From assembly GCA_029239675.1 (NCBI GenBank), contig JARBUM010000001.1:62001-126000 (forward strand): a stretch of 64,000 nucleotides of DNA. The letters are read 5' to 3'. A model generated the notes under the pieces. It ran no database searches. It saw only the letters and a list, made by a program, of their open reading frames with translations, and had not been told where the DNA came from. The translations under genes were made by a program, and so were the position numbers. Shown here piece by piece: positions 26,705-35,942 of the stretch (position 1 is its first letter; each line of letters starts with the position of its first letter). The stretch comes from Pelosinus sp. Lineage in GTDB: Bacteria; Bacillota; Negativicutes; DSM-13327.

Positions 26705-28411
26705 TTATAATCTAAACTTTCTAATGACTCCTTGGAGCTCTTCCGCCATCTTAGCTAAAGCTTGGCTAGATGCTGCTATTTCCTCCATGGATGCGGATTG
26801 TTCTTCTGTTGCAGCTGAGACCGTTTGGGTCCTACCTACCGTATCTTGACTAATCTTATCGATATCCTGTACTGACGCTACTATTTGCTGACTGCCAGAA
26901 GCCATTTGCTGAACAGAATTTGAGGCTTCTTTAATCTGACCTGCTAATTGATCAATAAGTATTGATATATCTTTGAAGGCTTGCCCTGCAGTATTTACCA
27001 CTTGAGCTCCCACATTCACCTCATGATTTCCTTCCCTCATGGCGACTACCGCTTCTTCTGTATCAGACTGGGTTTCCGTAATCAAATGGGCGATTTGCTT
27101 TGCTGCTTCTTGGGATTGCTCTGCTAGCTTACGAACTTCTTCAGCAACTACGGCAAAGCCTCTGCCATGCTCACCCGCCCGTGCAGCTTCAATCGCCGCA
27201 TTCAACGCTAGTAAGTTTGTTTGACCAGCAATTCCTGAGATGGTATCCACAATCTGCCCAATTTCCTTAGATCGCTCTCCTAGTTTTGCAACCACTTGAG
27301 CCGATTTGGTCACGGTCTTTTCTACAATAGCCATTTGGCTGATAGCTGCATTCACTGCCTCTGTACCATTTTGTGCCGCTTGGAATGTTTTATCTGATAC
27401 TCCGCTCATCGTATCAGAATTTTCTGCAACTTGCTCAATTCCTGTGGAAAGATGTTCTACTACAGAAGTAGTCATAGCAACTGCACTTGCCTGTTGTTCA
27501 GCCCCTTGTGCCACTTCACTAATCGTAGCTGCCACTTGATTCGTAGCTTGAGCTGATTGTTCAGCACTTGCTGTCAGTTCTTCTGAAGAAGCGGCAACCT
27601 GTTCAGCGGAATGAGCTACCTGCTGCACCAAATCTTTTAGATTACTAGTCATCCTATTTAATCCGATGCCAATCTCGCCAATCTCATCTTGCTCCGCGAT
27701 ATTTATGCTTTCTACACCTAAATTCCCATTTGCTACTTCATTTAAAAAGGCTACCGCTCTTTCCAATCTGCTGGCTATTTGCTTGGATAAACGCCACCCT
27801 AAGAAAGTACCTAACAGAACAAAAAATCCTGTTAAGGTGAAAATAACTATGCCGGCAAATTTGGCATGTTCTTCTCCTGCCTGATTTGCCTTATCACTAC
27901 TTTCCGACATATGTTCGGCTAGCTCTCTAAGAATGGAATTGACCATTTCCAGTTTACCTGCTGCCTGTTGGGTAAAGTACACATATGCCTCTTGTTTGTG
28001 ACCTTGTTTGGATAATTCAATTGCTTTTTGACGTTCTGTTCTGTACTGGCCAATTGCTTCTTTTAAGGCTACTAATTTTTCACGTTCAAAAGAACCTAAA
28101 TTCTGACTTTCATATGCTTTTAATGTTTTATCTGTTTCTAATGACAAGGTTTTCATCTGATTTGTCAAATTATCTTCTCTTGCCTTATCTAGATTACCAA
28201 AAATCATTTCAAGTATCATTCCGTGTACTGCTCTAAAATTATGCCGCGTCTCATTTAACCTTTTAATCGATAACAGATTTTCATTATACATTATTTTCAA
28301 TTCATTACTCATTTGGTTAGTATAATAATACCCAATAGAACCAACTATAAGCATCGCCATGGATATTATTAAAATAATGGCTAGTATTTTTCCTTTAATC
28401 TTAAGTTTCAA
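26705..28411 (-). CDS. Methyl-accepting chemotaxis protein under c-di-GMP riboswitch
   Basis: A 568-residue chemoreceptor. Membrane segments lie at about residues 12-32 and 180-205 around a helical, 4HB-like periplasmic sensor. A HAMP domain follows, then a long signalling coiled coil with the conserved hairpin tip ([20 protein letters not shown]). The start is a TTG at 28411 with AGGAGG 6 nt upstream; in-frame sequence further upstream contains the riboswitch terminator and cannot be coding. The ligand is unknown. No che genes are in the window. Confidence 0.92.
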   Translation of the reverse strand: MKLKIKGKILAIILIISMAMLIVGSIGYYYTNQMSNELKIMYNENLLSIKRLNETRHNFRAVHGMILEMIFGNLDKAREDNLTNQMKTLSLETDKTLKAYESQNLGSFEREKLVALKEAIGQYRTERQKAIELSKQGHKQEAYVYFTQQAAGKLEMVNSILRELAEHMSESSDKANQAGEEHAKFAGIVIFTLTGFFVLLGTFLGWRLSKQIASRLERAVAFLNEVANGNLGVESINIAEQDEIGEIGIGLNRMTSNLKDLVQQVAHSAEQVAASSEELTASAEQSAQATNQVAATISEVAQGAEQQASAVAMTTSVVEHLSTGIEQVAENSDTMSGVSDKTFQAAQNGTEAVNAAISQMAIVEKTVTKSAQVVAKLGERSKEIGQIVDTISGIAGQTNLLALNAAIEAARAGEHGRGFAVVAEEVRKLAEQSQEAAKQIAHLITETQSDTEEAVVAMREGNHEVNVGAQVVNTAGQAFKDISILIDQLAGQIKEASNSVQQMASGSQQIVASVQDIDKISQDTVGRTQTVSAATEEQSASMEEIAASSQALAKMAEELQGVIRKFRL

Positions 28412-28439
28412 AATTAACCTCCTAAATTTGTTAAATGGC

Positions 28440-28475
28440 AAAAAATTAGCACCAGCATTCATGCACTGGTGCTAA
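28440..28475 (-). terminator. Riboswitch expression-platform terminator
   Basis: TTAGCACCAG and CTGGTGCTAA form a perfect 10-bp stem with a 10-nt loop, followed on the minus strand by six T and G. It lies between the c-di-GMP-I aptamer and the TTG start of the chemoreceptor, so readthrough decides expression. Confidence 0.88.
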
Positions 28476-28496
28476 TTACAACTCTTAAATTGAATC

Positions 28497-28571
28497 GGCA
28501 ACCTGGCAATCATAGGATGCAATATCCCTTAGACCCATAGCTTTGCGTCCCCATCTTTGGATGGGTTTGCC
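28497..28571 (-). promoter_or_regulatory. c-di-GMP-I (GEMM-I) riboswitch aptamer
   Basis: The minus strand contains the hallmark segments of the GEMM-I aptamer in order: GGCAAACCC, a GNRA-like AAAG capped stem, GGGGACGCAAAGC, the GGTCTAA segment, and the closing CAGGTTGCC. The 5' GGCAA pairs with the 3' TTGCC. It binds cyclic di-GMP and is followed at once by an intrinsic terminator, then by the chemoreceptor start, indicating transcriptional control of chemotaxis by c-di-GMP. Confidence 0.9.
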
Positions 28572-28591
28572 ATAATATACATTTCGGCCTA

Positions 28592-28620
28592 ATTCTACAT
28601 TATATTACATATAGTGTCAA
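28592..28620 (-). promoter_or_regulatory. Promoter of the riboswitch-chemoreceptor transcript
   Basis: TTGACA (complement of 28615-28620) and TAGAAT (complement of 28592-28597) are separated by 17 bp on the minus strand. The predicted start is about 10-15 nt before the aptamer. Confidence 0.82.
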
Positions 28621-28667
28621 TATAGAGTTAGGACTTTTATCCAAAGACCAAATCCCTAGATAAGTAC

Positions 28668-28711
28668 GAGTAAGAGTTAGATAGAATTAAAACTTTATCT
28701 AACTCTTACTC
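28668..28711. repeat. Dispersed palindromic repeat, copy 3
   Basis: 21-nt arms 28668-28688 and 28691-28711 match at 19 positions in inverted orientation. The hairpin starts 10 nt past the stop of the YibE/F gene. The plus-strand flank CATCTTTCTTTTATA resembles the flank of copies 2 and 4. Confidence 0.7.
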
Positions 28712-28720
28712 ATCTTTCTT

Positions 28721-29857
28721 TTATAACTGATTATTTACATCCTTTCGACTCAAAAGGAATGCTGTAATAGCAGCTGTTAGTGGAATGGAGCAGATTAAAC
28801 CAATGCTTCCTGTCAAAGCTCTTGTTATTTCCGTTGCAACAATATTTAAGTTCATAATTCGCATTAAAGAAACGTTATCTTGTGACGCTATTAAAAAAAT
28901 CAGAGGCAATGAGCTGCCAGTATAGGCCAGAATCAAGGTGTTTGCCATGGTTCCCATCACATCTCGACCTACATTTATTCCAGATTTAAATACTTCTGCA
29001 AAGCCATAATGAGGACAAGAACTTTTGATTTCATATTGGGTAGAGGCAATGGATATGGTGACATCCATAACAGCACCCAAAGATCCTAAAATAATTCCAG
29101 CGAATAATACTTCTTGAAAGTTCATGGAAGAAAGGGTCGTAACCTTTAGCATCATTGCTTCTTCACTATCTAATCCCGTTAAATGCATCCAAGAGATCGC
29201 AGCTGCGGCTAAAATACCAGCAATAACTACACCGCCTACTGTTCCCAAAATAGCACCACAAGTTTTCGAATTCCAACCGCTTATTGTAATTTGCGTTACT
29301 GTGGCAATAAAAGCACATATCAGCATTGTCGCAACAATAAAATTCCAATGATAATTTAATATAAGCGGAACCATTCCTTTAAGAATAATAACCACTGAGA
29401 AACAAATCACAAAAATAGTCTTTATACCAATTTTTTTCCCTAGAATTAACAAGGATAAAATAAAGATGCCAAGGAGCATATAGGTAGGGAAAAGACGATT
29501 ATAATCTGCAATATGGTACTGCTTAACATTCTGCGCTTCACTCACAGCTAAAATAATCTTATCACCAGGACTAGGATTGATATCAAATAGAGGTTGATTC
29601 GTAATATAATTGATGCTTTGCACCTCTTTACCTGCTTCCTCTCCAGAAGTAAGCAGGATCGTCACTAAACTTTTGCTACTAACACCAACCTTTTTATTAG
29701 GCGCTACATCTAGGGATTGTATTGATAAAACTACACCATTAACATACTCCAATTGTGGCGCATTATTGGGTGCCCCTAAGACAGGCACTGTACCAAAGAA
29801 TAAGCATGCTATGAGAACTACTAGAATATATCGTGGGAAAATTCCTTGTAATTTCAT
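28721..29857 (-). CDS. YibE/F-like multipass membrane protein
   Basis: A 378-residue membrane protein of the YibE/F family. It has an N-terminal signal/anchor (about 8-28), an extracytoplasmic beta-rich domain (about 30-125), then seven or eight membrane helices with the family-like stretch LGSLGAVMDVTISIASTQYEI. The biochemical function of the family is not established; transport has been suggested. It stands alone between cobO and the riboswitch unit. AAGGAG precedes the ATG. Confidence 0.82.
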   Translation of the reverse strand: MKLQGIFPRYILVVLIACLFFGTVPVLGAPNNAPQLEYVNGVVLSIQSLDVAPNKKVGVSSKSLVTILLTSGEEAGKEVQSINYITNQPLFDINPSPGDKIILAVSEAQNVKQYHIADYNRLFPTYMLLGIFILSLLILGKKIGIKTIFVICFSVVIILKGMVPLILNYHWNFIVATMLICAFIATVTQITISGWNSKTCGAILGTVGGVVIAGILAAAAISWMHLTGLDSEEAMMLKVTTLSSMNFQEVLFAGIILGSLGAVMDVTISIASTQYEIKSSCPHYGFAEVFKSGINVGRDVMGTMANTLILAYTGSSLPLIFLIASQDNVSLMRIMNLNIVATEITRALTGSIGLICSIPLTAAITAFLLSRKDVNNQL

Positions 29858-29914
29858 TATAAAATCTCCTTGCTATTTTAAAAGTATAAGGTGCTCAATC
29901 TATAGCTACACGTA

Positions 29915-29958
29915 AATAGAAGCATAATTTGTCCCTTGAGGCAAGCTATGCTTCTATT
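29915..29958. terminator. Hairpin between the adenosyltransferase and yibE/F genes
   Basis: AATAGAAGCATA (29915-29926) and TATGCTTCTATT (29947-29958) form a perfect 12-bp stem. A T-run follows on the plus strand only, although both flanking genes are on the minus strand. Its role is therefore uncertain. Confidence 0.45.
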
Positions 29959-30008
29959 ATTCTTTTTTTGAGAAGACACAATCTTATTAACCCCATGAAA
30001 ATTTCAAA

Positions 30009-30530
30009 TTATAGATTCACTAATTCCTGCTCTTCTTCTAGAAAACGTGCAAAAGTATATAAAACATCCGACAGCCGATTTACATATTTCATTAAAAGGG
30101 GACTCACTGACTCCCTCTCATCCAGTGCCGTCATAAGCCTTTCAGCACGCCGACACACGGTACGAGCTACATGCAAAATCCCAGATGCCTGGCTACTACC
30201 TGGTACAATAAATTTAGGAACTGGATTCATAAGCTTAACATACTCATCAATCCAAACCTCAAAGCGCGAAATTTCTGCGTCTCCAATCCGTGCTGGGTAT
30301 ATTTCACCTTTAGGATCTGCCAGTTCAGAGGCCACAGCAAACAATTCTCGCTGCACGATATGGATTTTTCCTATTATATCCTCATTCGTAACAAAGTGTT
30401 TTCCAAAGCCTAATAATGAATTTAATTCGTCAATCGTCCCATAGCTGTCTACACGTATACTATTTTTCCGTATACGACTACCATCTAATAGACTGGTTGT
30501 TCCTTGGTCCCCTGTACGAGTATAAATCAT
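30009..30530 (-). CDS. cobO: Cob(I)alamin adenosyltransferase, PduO type
   Basis: A 173-residue PduO-type ATP:corrinoid adenosyltransferase. Family motifs are the N-terminal TRTGDQGTTSLLDGSR (ATP-binding), SYGTIDELNSLLG and the late CRRAERLMTALDE with RLSDVLYTFAR. It transfers adenosyl from ATP to cob(I)alamin to form coenzyme B12. The other two unrelated adenosyltransferase types are excluded by these motifs. It stands alone; no B12 riboswitch is visible in its short upstream region. The symbol is used in the loose functional sense. Confidence 0.92.
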   Translation of the reverse strand: MIYTRTGDQGTTSLLDGSRIRKNSIRVDSYGTIDELNSLLGFGKHFVTNEDIIGKIHIVQRELFAVASELADPKGEIYPARIGDAEISRFEVWIDEYVKLMNPVPKFIVPGSSQASGILHVARTVCRRAERLMTALDERESVSPLLMKYVNRLSDVLYTFARFLEEEQELVNL

Positions 30531-30686
30531 ATATAAGCCTCCTATGCTTCTTAAATTTTACATATAGCTTTATATCCCTTCTAAGCATTTCGACTACTAC
30601 TTACATATTCCTGCAAATCAAAATAGGCAATACGAAAAAGCTGCTATATCTTCTTAACCACTAAGATGCAGAGGACACATAGAAAA

Positions 30687-30718
30687 CTAGGCAACCATTT
30701 CTCAGAAACGATGCCTAG
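30687..30718 (-). terminator. Hairpin after the second chemoreceptor
   Basis: CTAGGCA and TGCCTAG pair around an 18-nt loop. It lies about 45 nt after the stop of the chemoreceptor gene at 30763. A half-copy of repeat family A (30655-30685) adjoins it. Confidence 0.5.
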
Positions 30719-30762
30719 CTAGAATAGAGTATTTTATTTAAGAAGGTATACCCTCTTCTCCA

Positions 30763-32451
30763 CTATAGTCGAAATTGAGAAACGATTACTTGTAATTCAC
30801 CTGCCATATTAGCTAGTGCTTGGCTGGAGGATGCTATTTCTTCCATGGAGGCAGATTGTTCTTCCGTTGCTGCAGAAATGGTTTGTGTATCCCCTGCCGT
30901 TTGAGCAGCTACGATTTTCACACTATCTACGGAATGTACCACATTATCACTAGAGGCAGACAACACTTCCGCAGCAGAGCCAATATCTTGGATTTGGCGA
31001 TTAAGCTGCTCTATCATTTCTGTAATAAAGTTGAATCGTTCACCAGTAGCAGATATAACTTCGGTTCCCTTAGCTACTTCGTTGGTTCCCCGGTTCATTT
31101 TTGTTACAGCTTCATTCGTATTCCCTTGAATTTCATGAATAATGACTGCAATTTTTTGTGCGGCTTCATGGGACTGTTCCGCCAATTTTCTTACTTCATC
31201 AGCTACCACGGCAAAACCTCGTCCTTGTTCTCCAGCCCGAGCTGCCTCGATGGCCGCATTGAGAGCTAATAGATTGGTTTGTCCAGCAATGCCACTAATT
31301 ACATCGACAATCTCCCCTATTTGTTGAGAGCTTGCACCTAGTTGCTGAACCACTTGTGCTGATTGAGCAACAGACTCCTTAATTAATTGCATTTGATTCT
31401 CAGCTTGCCCGACTGCCTCACCACCCTCATTAGCAGCCTTAGCAGTCTCCTCCGATTTGGCTGAAACATGATGAGCATTACTAGCAATGTTAGTAATTGC
31501 CGCTGCCATTTCCTGCACAACGGAAACGGCTTGCTCAACAGCAAATAATTGGCTAGATGCGCCACTCGCTACATTAGTAACCGTTTCCGCAACCTGACCT
31601 GCGGCCTGAGCAGATTGCTCAGAACTAGCAGTTAGTTCCTCACTAGCTGCTGCCACTTGTTCAGCCGACTTTGCTACCTGACTTACCACCTGACGCAAAT
31701 TATCAGTCATTGCGGTAAAGGCTTCGATCATATCCCCAATCTCATCTTTGCCACTATAAGCAATTTTTACTACGCGTAAATCACCCTTAGCAATATTACC
31801 AGCTGATTCAGCGACTTGACTAAGAGGTCTGGATATACGCCTTGCTAAGATAACTGCTGCTGCGCAGGCTAGAATAAAGATGATAACATCCAGTACTCCA
31901 AGCACTGTTTGCCCCTTATCACCAGCCTCTACATTCTCTTTTACTCGTAAATCCATACGTTCCACTAAAAACATCACTGCAGCATCCATACTTTTCTCAG
32001 CAGTTTCTATTTTTGCTCCTGCCGCTGCAACAGATTTCAAGGCTTCTCCCTGCCCAATAGTCTTACGAGCAAGAATGCCTTGATCAGAAACCTTATGATA
32101 GTCAGCCAATGATGCCCTAAGCCCAGCTATCATCGCTTTGCCTTCAGGAGTAATCAGCTTCTTTTCCAAGCTGACCAAGGTTGCCTCCATTTTTTTCCTT
32201 GATGTTTCATATTCTTGAATGTATTTAGGATCAGCCGATAAAATGTAGCCCCGAACTTGGGCCGCTTGATTATTCAATTCAATGTTAAGATCTTTGACTT
32301 CAACTACTAAAGGCACGCTTCGCTTCAGCACACCATCATAACCATCCTGTATTTTGTCAACTTGATAGTATGTATATGCATTGAGTCCTGTAAAAGCCAA
32401 AACGATCATAATACAGACTAAAAGTATTTGTTTTCCAATTGTTAGCCGCAT
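30763..32451 (-). CDS. Methyl-accepting chemotaxis protein
   Basis: A 562-residue chemoreceptor with membrane segments at about 8-28 and 185-203, a helical periplasmic 4HB_MCP-like sensor, HAMP domain (about 203-258) and a cytoplasmic signalling coiled coil with the highly conserved tip ([20 protein letters not shown]). AGGAGG precedes the ATG at 32451. The ligand cannot be deduced. The upstream 330 bp contain no recognisable riboswitch, unlike the chemoreceptor at 26705. Confidence 0.92.
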   Translation of the reverse strand: MRLTIGKQILLVCIMIVLAFTGLNAYTYYQVDKIQDGYDGVLKRSVPLVVEVKDLNIELNNQAAQVRGYILSADPKYIQEYETSRKKMEATLVSLEKKLITPEGKAMIAGLRASLADYHKVSDQGILARKTIGQGEALKSVAAAGAKIETAEKSMDAAVMFLVERMDLRVKENVEAGDKGQTVLGVLDVIIFILACAAAVILARRISRPLSQVAESAGNIAKGDLRVVKIAYSGKDEIGDMIEAFTAMTDNLRQVVSQVAKSAEQVAAASEELTASSEQSAQAAGQVAETVTNVASGASSQLFAVEQAVSVVQEMAAAITNIASNAHHVSAKSEETAKAANEGGEAVGQAENQMQLIKESVAQSAQVVQQLGASSQQIGEIVDVISGIAGQTNLLALNAAIEAARAGEQGRGFAVVADEVRKLAEQSHEAAQKIAVIIHEIQGNTNEAVTKMNRGTNEVAKGTEVISATGERFNFITEMIEQLNRQIQDIGSAAEVLSASSDNVVHSVDSVKIVAAQTAGDTQTISAATEEQSASMEEIASSSQALANMAGELQVIVSQFRL

Positions 32452-32657
32452 AATTTTATCCTCCTATGCTATCGTCAAATTATAAAAAATCATTTTTCTG
32501 GGTTAATTTCCTTTTTTCTCCATAACATGACAAAAACCCTTCTTTTATAGTATTCTTTATAATCTTTTCTAGATAATTGAATTAATTTAGAGATACTGGA
32601 AATTAGAGAATCTAATTTCAAACCGCCTGTGTAATGAAAGTAGTTAAGGTAATGTAA

Positions 32658-32700
32658 ATAAAGTAACAATGTCACTCTATGAGTGGCTTTGTTACTTTAT
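32658..32700 (-). terminator. Hairpin downstream of the nucleotidyltransferase gene
   Basis: Arms 32658-32677 and 32681-32700 form a 20-bp stem with one mismatch and one wobble and a 3-nt loop. The minus-strand flank is only moderately T-rich. It is 85 nt after the gene stop. The rest of 32452-32784 shows no convincing gene. Confidence 0.55.
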
Positions 32701-32784
32701 CTGGGACCAATATTTAGTTTTTTAAAAATTCCATGTGAAATCAGTTCTTCTCATATAAGCTGCCTTATTAAACATAATTCTAGA

Positions 32785-33921
32785 TCAAAGCAATTGTTTA
32801 GAAATAGCTTCAACATGCTTTACTCTTAGCCATTCACCAATTTCTTTGCCCTTTAATGCCTTTGGCACAGCTTCATCTTGGGACAAGGTCATCGCTGCCT
32901 TCAAAGGGATCAATTCGGGAATCTTTAATCCCACTGCTTTAGTGATGGTGTCTAATTCTTCTATGTTAAGCGAACCACGCCTTAATTTAGTAATGGCAGC
33001 TACAATTTTATCTGGAGTTGGCTCTGCCAAAAAATCGATTGTCTCACGAACAGTAACTGCTGCATCAAGCCAATCACCAGGCAAGGTCATTCTCGTATTC
33101 CATGAGGTTAAACTTTCTTTGTCTAGCACTATACCTAAGGCTGCAAACCTCAACTTTGCATTTTGGGTAACTTTTGCCACTAAGTTTAAACCATCAATTG
33201 CTTTTTCAAACTCTTGGGTAGGCAATTCCCCGATTTCCCTGAAGGTTATCTCTAATAAATTAAGTTTTGCCAAAACCTTAAAAAAGATCCCTGGTTCCTT
33301 AGCTTCTGTTAATACCTTGCCCAATTCAGCAATCATCCTTTCCACGGGCTCTTGGGCAAGTTCTTCTCCAGCAGCCATTGCAAGGGGCAATGTATTCTGA
33401 TCTATGGTAAACCCAAACCGTGCGGATTGCCCGGCAAGGCGTAAGACACGTATTGGATCATCAGAGAAATGTTGACTAGTCGCACGAAGTATCTTGGCTT
33501 TTATATCCTCCATCCCATGAAAAGGATCGATAATTTCTCCTGTCAAACTATCCTGGGCCATGGAGTTAATGGTAGTATCACGCCTAAAAAGATCCTCCTC
33601 AATTGTGATTTTGGGTTTGGCTGATACTTTAAATCCTTTGTAACCGCTACCCACTTTTTGCTCCGTTCTAGCAAAGGCGACTTCCCGCTTTATTCCATCA
33701 ATTGTCAGGTGAAAAACTGGAAAAGACTTACCACATTCTCTGGCCTCAGGGAAAATGATTTTAAAATTTTTCTTAACCATACCAACGACGCTAAAATCAA
33801 TGTCCTTCGGTATTACTCCCATAAAACTATCTCTCACACAACCACCAACTCTAAAAACACGTCCACCATTCTCTGCAATGATTTGGGCGAATTTTTTCTC
33901 TGTTAATACTATATCACTCAC
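32785..33921 (-). CDS. tRNA nucleotidyltransferase / poly(A) polymerase family protein
   Basis: A 378-residue class II nucleotidyltransferase. The head domain has RVGGCVRDSFMGVIPKDIDFSVVG with the catalytic D-x-D, then FARTEQKVG and RRDTTINSMAQD typical of CCA-adding enzymes and bacterial poly(A) polymerases. A helical body (about 150-378) follows. It probably adds or repairs CCA on tRNA ends. The four tRNAs seen in the window all encode CCA, so repair or a divergent role is possible. An HD domain is absent. Confidence 0.85.
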   Translation of the reverse strand: MSDIVLTEKKFAQIIAENGGRVFRVGGCVRDSFMGVIPKDIDFSVVGMVKKNFKIIFPEARECGKSFPVFHLTIDGIKREVAFARTEQKVGSGYKGFKVSAKPKITIEEDLFRRDTTINSMAQDSLTGEIIDPFHGMEDIKAKILRATSQHFSDDPIRVLRLAGQSARFGFTIDQNTLPLAMAAGEELAQEPVERMIAELGKVLTEAKEPGIFFKVLAKLNLLEITFREIGELPTQEFEKAIDGLNLVAKVTQNAKLRFAALGIVLDKESLTSWNTRMTLPGDWLDAAVTVRETIDFLAEPTPDKIVAAITKLRRGSLNIEELDTITKAVGLKIPELIPLKAAMTLSQDEAVPKALKGKEIGEWLRVKHVEAISKQLL

Positions 33922-33968
33922 GATGTCTTTTTTCTCCTCTCTAAGAAAAACACTGTTCCATTTTTTTG

Positions 33969-34049
33969 AACCGCAGAGATGCAGAGAACACAGAGAAAAA
34001 ATAGATGGGTTGAAAAATATCTCTCAGCGTACTCTGCGCCTCTGCGGTT
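33969..34049. repeat. Palindromic repeat family A (ACCGCAGAG type)
   Basis: Arms 33969-33986 and 34032-34049 (18 nt, two mismatches) are built from repeated GCAGAG words, with ACACAGAG and CTCTCAGCG inside. It fills the gap between the helicase stop and the nucleotidyltransferase start. Confidence 0.7.
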
Positions 34050-34055
34050 AAATCA

Positions 34056-35519
34056 TTATATTCTAGAAAAGCTCACTTTCTTTGTTGTATATATTTTCCC
34101 CTTTATCTTTGTAGTTTGAAGTGCATCCATGACAAGTTCTCCTTTACCCCCAAGGATCTCAACATAGGAACATGTATCTTGGACATCGATAATCCCAATA
34201 TCGTTGCCACTGATTCCCGGAATGGTAGTAATTGCTCCTAATATATCTCCTGGACGCATTTTCATCTTTTTTCCTGCATTTACCCTAATCCGGGTAATCT
34301 CACGATTTAAATGCTCGCTTTTATCTATTTTTATGCTTGGCACCATTTTATGATCAAAAAGGCCTTTCCCTATTTCAACTTCTTCCATCGTCGGAGCTTC
34401 TTCTTTCCTAATCTTATAATCAACATATTCCTCGATCTCATGTAAAACTCCATATTCGTTTCTCGTTACCAGAGTAATAGCTGTACCTTCGTTCCCAGCC
34501 CGCCCTGTCCTGCCAATTCTATGAACATAACTCTCATTATCCAATGGCATATCATAATTGACTACAAGAGATATGTCGTCTATATGAATCCCCCTAGCTG
34601 CCACATCTGTCGCAATCAGAAACTGGAATTCACCCCTCTTAAAACCTTGAATGGAATCCAGGCGATCTCTTTGCTCCATCCCCCCATGTAGGCTTCCACA
34701 AGAGTAGCCTTGCTGTTTCAACTTTTCAAAGAGAGTTTCTACCTTTTCTCTCGTATTGCAAAAGAGAATACAACTATTCGGTCTTTGGGTATAGATGATG
34801 TTCGTAACTAGATTGTATTTTTCATTTTCTTCCACTTCATAATACACTTGGGAAATATTCTCCGACTTAGGATTTTCAGATTCCACTTCTATTTTTATAG
34901 GATGTTTCATGTATTTCTTGCATATATCTTGAATTCTGTCTGGCATGGTAGCCGAAAATAGCATGGTAACCCGATTAGTAGGCAACACTTTTATGATGGC
35001 TTCCACCTCTTCGATAAAACCCATATCCAGCATTTTGTCTGCTTCATCAATAATTAGATACTGCACTTCTTCTAGATTCATATTTTTTCTTTCAATATGA
35101 TCCAAGGTCCTCCCTGGCGTACCTACTATAATATGTACCCTTTGCCTTAATTCTCGCTTTTGTATTTCCATCGGTTGTCTGCCATAAACAACCGCACATC
35201 GTATTCTTTTAAACCTACCAATATTGGAAATATCCTGTTTTAATTGTACCGCCAATTCTCGTGTTGGCGTCAGAACCAATACCTGGGGATTCTTTTGCTC
35301 TACTTCTATTTTTTCACAAACTGGAATAGCAAAGGCCGCTGTCTTACCGCTACCCGTCTGGGATTGCACTATGATATCCTTACCGATAAGAGCTAAGGGT
35401 ATTACCTCTTCCTGAACCTTAGTAAGTGTCTCATACCCTAAGTCCTTTAATGCCTTTAGGATTTCTTTACTAAAAGCATAATTCTCAAAACCTGTATCAT
35501 CCATATGTTTCAACCTCAT
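34056..35519 (-). CDS. dbpA: DbpA/YxiN-like DEAD-box RNA helicase
   Basis: A 487-residue DEAD-box helicase. Motifs run in order: Q-motif region, SQTGSGKT (Walker A), PTRELAVQ, TPGRTLDH, DEAD, SAT, then in the second RecA domain HGGMEQRDR, ATDVAARGIH and HRIGRTGRAG. A C-terminal DbpA RNA-binding domain (about 410-480, ending with ILGGKGELVMDALQ) recognises 23S rRNA hairpin 92 in this family, pointing to 50S assembly. An internal ATG at 35504 is an equally plausible start; both have GAGG upstream. Confidence 0.93.
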   Translation of the reverse strand: MRLKHMDDTGFENYAFSKEILKALKDLGYETLTKVQEEVIPLALIGKDIIVQSQTGSGKTAAFAIPVCEKIEVEQKNPQVLVLTPTRELAVQLKQDISNIGRFKRIRCAVVYGRQPMEIQKRELRQRVHIIVGTPGRTLDHIERKNMNLEEVQYLIIDEADKMLDMGFIEEVEAIIKVLPTNRVTMLFSATMPDRIQDICKKYMKHPIKIEVESENPKSENISQVYYEVEENEKYNLVTNIIYTQRPNSCILFCNTREKVETLFEKLKQQGYSCGSLHGGMEQRDRLDSIQGFKRGEFQFLIATDVAARGIHIDDISLVVNYDMPLDNESYVHRIGRTGRAGNEGTAITLVTRNEYGVLHEIEEYVDYKIRKEEAPTMEEVEIGKGLFDHKMVPSIKIDKSEHLNREITRIRVNAGKKMKMRPGDILGAITTIPGISGNDIGIIDVQDTCSYVEILGGKGELVMDALQTTKIKGKIYTTKKVSFSRI

Positions 35520-35626
35520 TTTTTCCTCAAATTATTCTATATCTAGTGATAGTCTGCGATAGCTTGTATAACTCTATACCCCATCATAACATAGCCTACA
35601 TTTATTGTCTTACTAGACTTTTTATA

Positions 35627-35655
35627 TTGACTCTCAGCCAATCTTGTAGTATTTT
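35627..35655 (+). promoter_or_regulatory. Putative modABC promoter
   Basis: TTGACT (35627-35632) and TATTTT (35650-35655) are spaced by 17 bp. The -10 is weak. The predicted transcript would carry a leader of almost 290 nt with a terminator-like hairpin and a repeat element before modA. Confidence 0.4.
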
Positions 35656-35700
35656 AGATACAAACAAGTATAACTTATAATTTAATATGATACAAAGGCG

Positions 35701-35748
35701 TGTCAACTAGTCTAGCTCTCTTGCGCTAGATCAGTTGGCACTTTTATT
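35701..35748 (+). terminator. Terminator-like hairpin in the modA leader
   Basis: Arms 35701-35716 and 35725-35740 form a 16-bp stem with one wobble and a 2x2 internal loop, followed by TTTTATT on the plus strand. No plus-strand gene lies upstream, so it may be an attenuator for modABC. Confidence 0.5.
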
Positions 35749-35772
35749 AGGAAATAACATTAATGAAAAACA

Positions 35773-35890
35773 GTTTGGAACGCGAAGAAGCAAAGACGCT
35801 ATCGCGGGCACGAAGCACACGAAGGGACATGATAAAAACGTCTTCGCGTTCTTCATACACCTTCACAACTTCGCATTTCAGTTTTTTCCT
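35773..35890. repeat. Palindromic repeat family B (CGCGAAG type)
   Basis: The left half GGAACGCGAAGAAGCAAAG and later ACGTCTTCGCGTTCTTC are inverted copies built from CGCGAAG words. A related copy lies at 44313-44430. It is placed between the leader hairpin and modA, and shows a spurious open frame. Confidence 0.6.
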
Positions 35891-35942
35891 CCAAAAAATA
35901 CTTATAATTCTAATACCACAAAAAATTAGGAGGCACAACAAG

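Noticed and set aside
28412-28462. N-terminal extension of the riboswitch-controlled chemoreceptor from an ATG at 28462
   Set aside because: The extension would translate the terminator region and include the AGGAGG site; the TTG at 28411 has ideal spacing to that site.
30531-30762. Cobalamin riboswitch ahead of the adenosyltransferase
   Set aside because: The upstream sequence is short and AT-rich and shows no B12-box-like segment.
32490-32675. Minus-strand 61-codon frame before the chemoreceptor at 30763
   Set aside because: The start lies at the edge of the upstream hairpin and no good ribosome site is seen; a shorter TTG-started peptide is conceivable but not supported.
35763-35942. N-terminal extension of modA
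   Set aside because: It translates the CGCGAAG repeat; the lipoprotein signal begins at the ATG at 35943 with AGGAGG.
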